Translations under genes and position numbers: made by a program
Shown: one piece after another, positions 55,241 to 64,000 of the stretch
Layout: each line of letters begins with the position of its first letter
How positions within the stretch are numbered: position 1 is the stretch's first letter
Origin: Cryptomeria japonica
Lineage: Eukaryota; Streptophyta; Pinopsida; Cupressales; Cupressaceae
Length of the DNA: 64,000 bases
Assembly (NCBI RefSeq): GCF_030272615.1
Contig: NC_081410.1
Span: 224,987,415 to 225,051,414, forward strand
Direction of reading: 5' to 3'
The notes under the pieces: model-generated
Seen by the model: the letters and a program-made list of their open reading frames with translations, nothing else
What the model was told of the DNA's origin: nothing
Databases searched by the model: none

Positions 55241-55739
55241 TGACCCTTTAACCCTTGGAATATGGATTTCCCTTAGGATTTTAACATTTTAACCACTCAA
55301 AATCACTTAGCGACTTTAAATTTAACTGGACTTAGACTAATTTTTCAAAAATATGAGCAAAACGCCAAGAAAATGTTGGAATAAAGTGCGAAACCAATTT
55401 AAATATTACCTTAAGAGCGAGAAACAACTCCAAAAGGTCTGTGAATATCTTAGCACTTTAAAATCATTGATGCGCGTGTTTAAAAACACGTTAACGTTCA
55501 AATGCTCAAACACTTAGCAAAACTTAGGATCATTAAAAATAACATCTTTTGCAACTTGATCCTAACACTTCAAAAACCCTAGACGGCACTAGGCATGATC
55601 AAAACTCTGAGACTCGGGCACGGAAAACGCAAAATTGCCCACTAAGCAGCCAAAACCCTAACCTAACGACGAAGGAAGCTAGCAAAGAGGGGGTCCCCGT
55701 TAGCAATGGGGTGATGTGTGAAAAGGTCACAACACTCCG

Positions 55740-56445
55740 CTCCTTCCATATTTTGGGGCCCTCCCCTTCTCCCCTTTCTCCCCTTCTCTTGCCCCTTTTT
55801 TGGTGTGGTCTTTCTTCTTGTCCTTCCTCCTTTATTTTTCTTGTTATCTTTTTCCTTTACTTATGCTTATCTCTTTCTCTATTTCTTTCTTTTGTTGGTT
55901 TTTGTTTAGCTCTAGTTTTAGGTTTTGTATATATACATATATCGGGTGTTGGCATTGGGTTTTTTCTCTTATTTTTTCTTATTGGTTATTTTTTGTTTGA
56001 TTTCTTTTTGTTTTCTTTTTGTATTGTTTCCTTGTTCTTTGCCCTTCTTGTATATATATATAATTTTTATAATTTTCTATATTTGTTTTTATTACTTTTT
56101 ATTTCTTTATTTAACTTTTTTTTGTCTTTTCGTCTTTCTTGGTTTTTAGTCTCTTCAATGTTCTTTTGCATTATTAGTTTTTGTATTTTTTAACTTAGTA
56201 GTTTTATAACCTTTTTTTTTTTCTTTAGTCTTGTGTTTCTTTGCCTCCTTTTCTCCTCATTCCTTGTGCATCCTCCCAAAACCTCCCCCTTTAAATACCC
56301 CTTAAGTGAGCCTTTGTCTGCAATTTATTATTTTTACATCTCTTGACACTCTCTTTCATCCTGATGATGGATCACAAAGTGTGATCCGAAATGTTGATGC
56401 AAAAAAGATACACACAATCAAATCCAGAAACAGCTTACTGATTCA
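55740..56445 (+). repeat. 3' region and terminal repeat of Penelope-like element
   Basis: A pyrimidine-rich leader-like stretch followed by the terminal repeat. The frame 55549-56193 is F/L-rich low-complexity and not called as a gene. 56094-56445 pairs with the inverted copy at 48108-48455. Confidence 0.8.
56361..56391 (+). ncRNA. Hammerhead-ribozyme-like core in Penelope terminal repeat
   Basis: CTGATGA (56361-56367), then helix II GGATCACA-AAG-TGTGATCC (56369-56387), then GAAA (56388-56391): the invariant hammerhead core in order. The flanks TTTCATC before and GATGCAAA after can pair as stem I. Helix III would be minimal, as in ribozymes reported from Penelope-like elements. Here the expected CG after GAAA reads TG, so this copy may be weakened. 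The inverted copy at 48192-48160 has GAAA changed to AAAA. Confidence 0.6.
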
Positions 56446-56914
56446 TGTATCAAAATGTTATTGCTGTTATGTAGTACCATTGGCTATTCAAGTCTCGTTG
56501 ATGTAAATGAAATCCTCTTGTTTTTAACAGAATCAGTTTTAACAATAGGTTTGGCTGTTACATAGGCTGCTCATACCTTTGCGTAAGTGCAGGCAATACA
56601 AATCCATCTACTCATATTAGCTTTTGGATTCTATGAGTTGAATCAAAAAGCTAAAATTTTAATTATTGTATTGAATAAACTCTCTCATTAAATTGTGTTT
56701 CAATTTTCCCAATCAGAAATAAATATTTTTTGATGTTTACAAGTCAACAAAATTGACTGAATCTCAATGATTAATGGACATTCATGCTGGTTCCTCGTGC
56801 ACAATAAAATGCAGGGATTTGTCTACATTTTATACATAAATATTTATTAGAAAATTTAATTAGATAGGATTGTCAGTGGGAATTAAGGATTTCGATGTGT
56901 TGATATATATATAT
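56446..56914. other. Unassigned DNA
   Basis: AT-rich. No gene or repeat family recognised. Confidence 0.4.
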
Positions 56915-58212
56915 CATAGAAACGAGACTTGGACTTGGCGAGGGTGACTCGACTCGAGACTTGGCAAAAAAAACTTGGTGCACACTCATCAAGTGAAAAA
57001 CCCAAGATTTTAGAATTTTTAAGGAATTAAAACTTGTTTCATGCACCCTTTATTAAATAAATCTTAAAGACACAATAACATCATCAAGTAGAAGCTAATT
57101 TGATCACATACACAAGTATATATCAATCACATAATTATAAGCACAAATTATAGTTGAAGGAAATAACACAATAGATATTTAAATATTGTCAAATGTATAC
57201 AAAACTCATGGAATATGAAATCCATGACACTAAATGTTCTAACAAATATTAGAACAACTACTATAAATCTATGGCTTAGAGGAGTTTGCATCCACCCTAC
57301 GAAGGCATCTAAGGTAGGTCCCACTAACTCCTGGGGGTTTGGGAGTGGAGATGCTAATGGGTTTGAGGCACAACAATGATAAGTTGCACAAGGTGTTAGA
57401 TGTGAGAAAAATCCAACAATAAAAGGGGTGCGGGGAAAATTATTTTTAGAGAAAAAGAGAAAAAAGAGTGGAGAGCTGATGCAGAGTAAACTGCAATAAG
57501 GTTTCCACCAAATTGTTCTTCAAGGGGTCCTAACTACACACCCTAATGTGACCTTAGACCTTCAACTTTAGGTTTCTACCATTGAGACCTTATTGAGCAT
57601 TCTTGGGACATGATAGCAACATCAGAGTTGTAATCTAATACAAGGTCCATTTGTAACCTTAAACAACTTCATGTCTTGTACAACAATGCAATGATGCATG
57701 GTTACACCTTCCCATTCTAATCTAGTGTGAGGGACCTGTTCTAAGGGCATACAAATAAGGACTGATTTGAAACAAGTTGAGACAGGGTTTGAGGGACCTT
57801 ATTGACATAGAAACATTCCAAAATGGATCAAAATGACCCTAAATGGTCTTAAAGGACCTTATTGGACCCAAACACAACCAAACAACCAAAAAAACCAAAA
57901 ATGAGTATATGCACTCTATGATGCCCCTGCATCAAGAGCAAAATGATCTTTGTATGGGGCAACATGATGCTTTTAGGAACATTTTAGGGATTTTGGATGC
58001 AATTTATTTTTTGAAAAAACATAAAAAAATGTTTGTTTTTGTTTTTTTGGCCGAATCTAGGCATTGGGACTCACCAAGTCTGAGCTGAGTCTGTGAGTCT
58101 TGAGCCTCGGCAAGTCTCGCTTTGGGCTTGGATGAGCCCAAGTCTGGGCCCCTGGGACTCACCTAGGATCACTCGGCTGGGGACTCGTTGAGTCCAAGCG
58201 AGTCCTGGAACT
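56915..58212. mobile_element. Probable non-autonomous DNA transposon with ACTCG/CTTGG-rich ends
   Basis: The left end (56917-57000, ATAGAAACGAGACTTGG...) and the reverse complement of the right end (58060-58211, ATAGTTCCAGGACTCG...) are similar and dense in GACTCG, GAGACTTGG and GCGAG motifs. The interior is AT-rich and non-coding. Both ends abut TA runs, so a TATATATA duplication is possible but not provable. Subterminal motif clusters like this fit hAT-type elements, and a similar cluster lies at 43661-43763 beside the minus-strand hAT remnant. Inference. Confidence 0.5.
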
Positions 58213-58237
58213 ATATATATATATATATATATATATA
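58212..58237. repeat. (TA)13 microsatellite
   Basis: A 26-base TA run next to the right end of the preceding element. Confidence 0.97.
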
Positions 58238-58246
58238 CATTCATGC

Positions 58247-58500
58247 TTGCTGCTGCAGTGTGAAATGGGTCAAACTGATTTACTAGCCTGCGAGAATATC
58301 AGGTCTTCTGATTATAAGAGTAATGAGGATTGCAAAGATACATGTATAATTTAGCAAAGATATATATATATGATTGCTGCTGCAGTATGAAATGGGTCAA
58401 ACTGATTTACTAGCCTGCGAGTATATCAAGTCTTCTCATCGTAAGCGAAACTAGGATTGCAAAGATACATGTAGAATTTAGCAAAGAGACATAACACCAA
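58247..58500. repeat. 127-bp tandem duplication
   Basis: Unit starts TTGCTGCTGCAGT at 58247 and again at 58374. Both contain AAATGGGTCAAACTGATT and TTTAGCAAAGA, with about ten differences. A short TA run closes the first unit. Confidence 0.88.
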
Positions 58501-60660
58501 ACATTTTGTGGCAAGATTGTCATAGAATTGTATTAATGATGTGTCAAGTGTCAACATTTGCATAAACTAAATTAAGGTCTTGCATAAGGTGATAATTATG
58601 GCCCAATGGTGAAATCTTGTGTACTTTGAAATGGAGATCACATGTTCAAATCTGGAGTGTGTCAGGACTGTATACATCAATTAAAAAAAAAATTCTCTTG
58701 TGTGATGCTTGCATAAGGGTGTCACATACACCAAGTTGCTCTTTTGGTGGTGACCCAAGAATATACCTTTACCTTTGACCTTTTTACAATCACTTAAGAA
58801 AACTTAATTGAGAATTGAAAAAAAGATGGACCAGTAATGATGGTCATGTGGGGCCACATCAACCTGCATATCATGTCCCCGTTTTCAAATTAGAGCTATG
58901 GAGAAGACTAGTAGCTTATTGTCATTTCCCCTAGGCTAAAGGATAAAGCAAGGGAAATGACTAATAATATGATTATAAGTTGGACCAGATAATTTATTTT
59001 TTATGCAGCAACTTAATAATATTATTATAATAAATTTAAAAGTGTTCTTAAACTTTTAATTATTTAAAAAAGTGTTTTAAATACTTTGAAGGTAAATATT
59101 AATCCAAGGGCCTGTTTGGAAAGGTTTAAAAAGGTGGTCCTTGGCTTCACTTGGCATTCTTCACTTTGGAGCAGTTGTGTTTGAATCTACAATCAAGGAC
59201 GAAAAACCTTCGTTGTTTGGAGTTCTTGGAGGACAAAAATCCTCTCGGAATTCATTTTTGGATTTGGGACAAAACCACTCATATCCTTCTTGGGCATCCT
59301 CATAGAGGGCTGCATTGGAGATGATTTTGAAGAGTTCCTATTGAGTTTTCTTGTTGAGGAATTTGATTTGCAAGGAACTATCAAGAGCACCATAGCTGGT
59401 TTCAGAATTTACTCCTATTTTGATGTGTCATTGATCAGCAGCAGCATTTAACATCTTTCATTAGGAGGATCACAGCTGGTATAAGGGTGATTTGGGTAGA
59501 CAGCAGCTTACATCAAAGGGCATTTGATTTCTAAGTGCAGCTTAGTTCTAGGAAGTTGACTATTGCTGCCACACTACACAGTACAGGCCTTTAATTACCT
59601 GCAGCCACTTCACATCATCTTCCAGCAGCAGCAGACACAGGGTGGGTCAAGTGCTATTACCAGTTTGTTACGAGGAAAAATTGCAGGGCACAGTGAGATT
59701 AATTGTAGTATATAAGAGGTCCAAGATTTGATGCATTTCCAAATGTGATCATAGGTTTTGCATCATCAGAAAATTTTACAAATTTAAGTCTGAGCACAGA
59801 CCAGCCAGAATTGAGTCATCAACAACCACTCATCACTTTTGGCGGGGTCGGGGTGCGGGGGAGTGGGCAGGATAAAGGGGTATGTACATCAGCATTTTGA
59901 AGCCTGATTACATTCTCAGGTTTAATCTCAACTTGCGACTATACCTTGGACAATGAAAATCACTGGTTTATTGTAAGTGCATAATTGCTTTCATTTTGCA
60001 TAAGCTAGGGTTTGTAGATCAACCCTTATTTTGATGTAATGCAATTCAGATCTAATCAAGGAAGTTTCTTGAAAATTTCTTGAGGATTTGAAGCAATTGA
60101 TTTTCAATTTCCAGTTACTATTCTTTTACTTACTTTCCAAATATCAGAAAAATGCAAAAAAAAATGTATATTCTGGATTGACACATTACACCACTTGTCA
60201 AAGAGTTATGGTTAATTTTGTTCATGTCTGACACGATTTTATGGTTTCCATGCTTGATACAAAATAAAAGGAAGCCTCACAAAATATGCTTACCTACTAC
60301 ATTATCAAGAATAAGAGTGTCCTCAAACATATGATGAAAGAGAAGAGGGTTGAGTGATGCCTTATGGCATTTATAGTGGTGCTTTTAAAGTTGTGAGCTG
60401 ACATTATAAGCAGTCATTGTACCTCTCGTTAAATGATTTGCAAATGTCTCATTGGCCCTTAACAGCTATGCAATATCTTCATAGATTGTAATGTCCTTGA
60501 CAGGACAGAGCTTAAATGCACCAAAATTTCTACAATCAATTCAAATCCTAGTTCTTTCAGATCACCAAGTTCCCAATGTGAGAAAGGTGTGAGCATACGA
60601 AGACTAGAATGAGGACAATGAAAATAACCAGGAATTTATTGGCAGCTAGCAAGTCAAACT
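58501..60660. other. Intergenic DNA
   Basis: No gene found. It contains a G-quadruplex-type motif at 59844-59867 and a CT/CAG-rich stretch near 59620. The minus-strand frame 59193-59393 has no domain. Confidence 0.45.
59844..59867 (+). other. Potential G-quadruplex
   Basis: GGGG-TC-GGGG-TGC-GGGGG-AGT-GGG, four G runs with 2-3 base loops, isolated in AT-rich DNA. Confidence 0.75.
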
Positions 60661-60667
60661 ACAATCA

Positions 60668-60900
60668 ATGCCAAAATGGTAGACAATGATATGCAAACTT
60701 TGATCATGCCAAACTAGCAGATAACAAGCAGACATGCGTCAGTGCTAAAACAGTAGACCATATTAATCGATGCCAAAATCATAGATAATGCTATGCAAAT
60801 TCTTATCATGCCAAACTAGCAGATGACAAGCAGACATGTGTCAATGAGAAAATGGTAGACCATATAATCGGATTCTGATTCATGCCAAATTGGTGGATAA
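60668..60900. repeat. ~105-bp tandem repeats
   Basis: Units begin ATGCCAAAAT at 60668 and 60770 and ATGCCAAATT at 60882. Shared phrases are ATCATGCCAAACTAGCAGAT and ACAAGCAGACATG. About 2.2 copies. Confidence 0.85.
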
Positions 60901-62150
60901 TGGTATAAAAATAAAAATGGATCCAGTGGTTAAACTGATAAGGATCTTCTTACAATTTTAGCATGGATCTTATTTTGAATTGTTTGAGATCTTTAACCAT
61001 AACAATCAAACTTCTGTGGTAAACTATCCAGTTATTAAAATATAGGAAAAATATTAGAACTGAGATTTTCACACAATATCAGCACCATAACTAGCAACAG
61101 CAAGATTGAAATGATTACTTTCCACAATATCGTTGGAATTAAAACACCAGAATGTCATACCATCAGTCCTAATTGTATAACCAGCTCAATGATGGATGAT
61201 AGCAAATAATTTTGAAATTGTGATATATTGCAGAATTGAAGTTGATTTGTAGGTTGTACGGCCTGTAAAAAATAGGGCGTGGCTAGCATTTACTTTTAAT
61301 TTTTTGTTTGGAAATGGACGCCTCTGCATGCAAACAATATGGACCACTGAAATATCATTTGCTACTGCCAAAAAGGGAAGTTCACACAGTACGGTATTGA
61401 ATTTGCAAATCATTCAATCTGTATGGCTAGGTTGAGATAAATATCAATTCACTTTTTTGACTGGTGTGGCTTGAACTCATGGATTAATATCAACCAAAAA
61501 CATTGCCCAATTCACAAACCCTATAGAAAAATATTTGTTTTTTTTGAACATGTGGACTAGCGAGAAGTGTATAGCTTGGCTGAATCTTGTATAAATGCAA
61601 TCTTTTTTACTCACAATTGGTACGGTCTGCATATGACATTGAATTCACAAAATAAAGTTTGATAAAAATGCAATAATATTATTATATCACCTTTGCAATC
61701 CAAAATTGGAATTTTCAAACCAAAAGTCAAACATTGGATACTGGAAATCTTAATCAATTTTAACACAATGGCAATCCTTGTGTAGGATTGCTCTTAATAG
61801 CTATAGGAGGGTTTTTGTCCCGAAACCATCTTACCAAAGGATTTTCAATCCTTAGGTGAAAAAAGAACTCACTTTCATTTTAGAAGTTTTTGAGGGAATT
61901 TAATATTAGTTTATATTATTGATAGCCCTGTTTTTAAATTGATTAAATTAAAACTTTTTTCATCAAACAGCAAGTATCATCATGCATCAAACCCTTTTTT
62001 CAAGTTTCTTTTAGTTAGAAAATGGTAGCATCACTTATTTCTCGTACCAGTTGTCATACTTGATCATATTTGAAATGTTATGTTTAACCTGTTTCATGTC
62101 AACTTTTAGTATTAAACCTAGTTAAAGTTCATCAGTTTGAGTAGAAAAGT
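60901..62150. other. Intergenic DNA
   Basis: AT-rich. Nothing assignable on either strand. Confidence 0.4.
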
Positions 62151-62269
62151 CCATTGTTTCAACCAGAAATCTCAGGAGCAGTGATGCAGCTTGCCAATTC
62201 ACTGAGATTTACGAATACAATTAAATCTCCAAAGTTATGCAAAGATCATACAAAATCTTTTATGGGAAT

Positions 62270-62540
62270 GTTCTTGGTAATATTTCACACATTGTGGTCA
62301 GTTTTCAGATCAGAATGCCTTTTGGATTTTGAGATATTAAAAGTTAAAATTTTTCACTGGACCATTTACGGAAACAATTGAATTTGAAGTTTATAGCAGG
62401 TGGAGAAGAATGGTTTGGTAGGGGGGTTTGTGGCATCATTTTCAACAATGTGGCCAATTTTTAGATCAAATTGCCTCTTTCTGCAAGATATTAAAACTTC
62501 AGTTTTTCGCTTGTCAAGTTGCAGAAACAATTAAGTCAAA
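62270..62540. repeat. ~155-bp diverged tandem duplication
   Basis: The block around 62286 (ATTGTGGTCAGTTTTCAGATC) recurs in diverged form around 62442 (AATGTGGCCAATTTTTAGATC). Both are followed by GATATTAAAA and AAACAATT phrases. Confidence 0.6.
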
Positions 62541-62745
62541 GGTTTTTTTCAATTTAATAGGAACCGATCTATGGGTTTTGGTTACAATGATATGATTAAC
62601 AATCTGGCAAAGTTCCATGGGCAAAAACAACCCAGTCAAAAGTTATAATTGTTTTTCTCTTGCACTTGCGAAGGTTTATCAGAGAAAGTTTCATTAATTT
62701 CTTTGCAATAATTAAAATTGTTTAAATAGTAAGGTTTTTGACAAA

Positions 62746-63051
62746 GTTAGGAATTTAGTCTCAACCATACAATTTTTTCGTGTAATCCTAACTTTTGAAA
62801 ATTAAGGTTTATGTGAAGGTTAGAAATTGAGCTCAATTGCGTGCCTTTTTGTCAATTTCTAACCTTTTGGGGAACTAAATGTTTTTAGCAAGTTAGAAAT
62901 TGAACCTCAACTGTGCACCTTTATGTCAATTTCTACCCTTTTGGGAAGTAAAGCTTTTTAGAAAACTAGAAATTGAGCTTCAACTATGCACTTTTTCATG
63001 GATTTCTAACCTTAGTCAATGCTAGCATGCTCTTTTTCATGGATTTCTAAC
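62746..63051. repeat. Tandem hairpin repeats, ~73-bp period
   Basis: Units at 62746-62792, 62819-62863, 62892-62937 and 62965-63010 each start GTTAGAAATTGA (or a variant) and end TCAATTTCTAAC (or a variant), so each can fold on itself. A fifth partial unit ends at 63051. Confidence 0.8.
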
Positions 63052-64000
63052 CTCCATCAACTCTACCATGCTCAGTTTTAAATGAGTTATGAACTTCATC
63101 ACTTTCAAGCACTAAGAAGATGTAGTAGTTTTTATAACTACCCGTGACAAGCATTTAAGACCGAAATTTGTTTTTAAGCAATACATGGCTATCTATCGAA
63201 GCATGAATAGCAGATGTTTAGCAAAGACTGAAATTGCAAGTGTTCTATAGGCATATAAAAATGTGATGCATTGCCAAGGCAAATGAATTGTTTTGTTATT
63301 TCATGGAATGTAATGATTGCTGGATATTTGCATGATGGTTTCATTAAAAAGAATTTTTGTCAGTTATTGGCATTGCAAGTGCCATGGTAAATTTGTATGT
63401 TAACATTAAATTGTTTGATTGAATGGCTCAGGCAAATGTGAAAGCATAGGCAAGGGAGCAAATTGTTTGATAGTGCCAATGTGGGAGCTTTGGGCAATGT
63501 ATAATCATTTACCCAGGTGTTGAAATTGTTGACACAATGCACCAAATGAAGTGGCACCTCATGGGATACCATGGTTGCTGGATACAAACACAAAATGGCT
63601 ACATTGTAAAAGCTTTAGAAACTTTCAAACAAATGCAATTTGTAGTTGTAAAGCCAATCTTCACAACGTGCACCACCATCCTCCCAACCTGCACCAAAGT
63701 GGCACCCTTGAAGAAATTGTTACAATAAATCTATAGCTCTTAAGACCTGTGGCTGACCTTGATTACTGTTGACATTTTTTATGTCACCCTGAGAGCCATG
63801 TAAACAATCGTTCTGAGATATTTCCAGTGGCTTAAACCCTAAACCCTTGCTAACCTGCGTGTTAGTCATTCCAGCCTTGTTCTTATTTCTGGTTGACCAG
63901 CTAAGGCGGTTGTATCACTTAAGCGTCATCAGTTGGAGCGTCCCTTATTCGTCCCGGAATCGGCCCCACCCTATCTTACCCGCTACCGTGTCAGGTGGGA
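63052..64000. other. Intergenic DNA at window end
   Basis: No gene recognised. The last 120 bases are more GC-rich (GTCCCGGAATCGGCCCC) and may begin another repeat that leaves the window. Confidence 0.4.

Larger units (their letters stand above)
48826..55734 (-). mobile_element. 6.9-kb TG...CA insertion with a 1074-codon ORF (giant solo LTR or new non-autonomous element)
   Basis: Read on the minus strand it starts TGTTGTGACCTTTTCACAC at 55734 and ends CACATCAACA at 48826, with an exact 5-bp duplication: the hallmarks of integrase insertion. I cannot find a second copy of either end inside, nor a primer site, gag, RT or integrase. From 5' to 3' on the minus strand there are about 2.6 kb of repeat-rich leader, a long intact ORF (to 49809), a TATA box about 160 bases beyond the stop, and about 820 bases to the end. 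One reading is a single giant LTR whose U3 carries the ORF. Another is a two-LTR element with LTRs too diverged to recognise. Confidence 0.7.
48108..56445 (+). mobile_element. Penelope-like element (Dryad-type), 5'-truncated, split by a 6.9-kb insertion
   Basis: Removing the insertion 48826-55734 and one CTCCG duplication joins a GIY-YIG nuclease end (48458-48799) to a pyrimidine-rich 3' region (55740-56445). The last 352 bases of that region (56094-56445) recur inverted at 48108-48455, directly upstream of the truncated nuclease. Inverted terminal pieces at the 5' side of truncated copies are a known feature of Penelope insertions. The terminal repeat carries a hammerhead-like core. Reverse transcriptase is absent. 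Confidence 0.78.

Noticed and set aside
55549-56193. 214-codon frame, F/L-rich, membrane-like
   Set aside because: Translation of a pyrimidine-rich Penelope 3' region. It also crosses the insertion border at 55734, so it cannot be one gene.
48108-56445. A long-terminal-inverted-repeat DNA transposon of 8.3 kb
   Set aside because: The inverted copies are the Penelope terminal repeat, and the DNA between is a separate TG...CA insertion with its own CTCCG duplication, so a single TIR element is not needed.
59110-59125. GGGCCTGTTTGG-type start, similar to ends of some plant MITEs
   Set aside because: No matching inverted end or target duplication found nearby.
62746-63051. CRISPR-like regular repeats
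   Set aside because: Repeats are degenerate, merge into each other and sit in plant nuclear DNA. No array in the window has constant repeats with unique spacers.
1-64000. tRNA, rRNA or organellar genes
   Set aside because: Scanned for conserved tRNA arms, rRNA blocks and plastid or mitochondrial gene motifs; only primer-binding sites complementary to tRNA ends were seen.

Overview
This is repeat-dense nuclear plant DNA, most probably from a conifer or another giant-genome gymnosperm. It contains nested Copia-type and gag-only LTR retrotransposons, a plant LINE with an RNase H domain, decayed hAT (DUF659) transposases, and the tail of a Penelope-like element with a GIY-YIG nuclease. Penelope-like elements of that kind (the Dryad group) are known from conifers, and this is the main reason for the assignment; the species cannot be named from the sequence. 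I see no rRNA or tRNA gene, no CRISPR array and no bacterial-style operon. The only possible host-gene exons are two small broken ones at 47018-47467.

Layout. 1-986: 3' internal end of an LTR element. 987-5111: its proposed 3' LTR. 5211-20010: Copia element 1 (target duplication TAATT). Its 5' LTR is split by a gag-protease-only LTR element at 6179-14071 (target duplication CCGGT, left copy decayed to CCCAT). 20016 to about 21030: nothing recognised. About 21050-26091: LINE with endonuclease, reverse transcriptase, zinc finger and RNase H, frameshifted. 26092-28215: a small hairpin MITE and a 165-bp tandem duplication. 28216-28815 plus 39625-41097: minus-strand relative of the gag-only element. 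It is split by Copia element 2 (28816-39619, target duplication TCCTC), which is itself split by a solo-LTR-like insertion (34492-38059, target duplication CTTTC).

41320-42372 (+) and 44090-46461 (-): two decayed hAT transposases. 48108-48825 plus 55740-56445: Penelope-like element with a GIY-YIG fragment, an inverted terminal copy and a hammerhead-ribozyme-like core. It is split by a 6.9-kb TG...CA insertion (48826-55734, target duplication CTCCG) that carries the only long intact ORF here, 1074 codons on the minus strand. 56915-58212: probable non-autonomous DNA transposon with ACTCG-rich ends. 58247-64000: tandem repeats and otherwise featureless DNA.

The nesting gives a relative history. 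The gag-only element is younger than Copia 1. The 3.6-kb LTR is younger than Copia 2, which is younger than the minus-strand gag-only element. The 6.9-kb element is younger than the Penelope element. Nearly every coding region carries stops or frameshifts, many of them compatible with C-to-T or G-to-A decay as expected for methylated transposons. The 1074-codon ORF is the exception and the best candidate for something new. All domain names come from reading motifs by eye; no database search was run.
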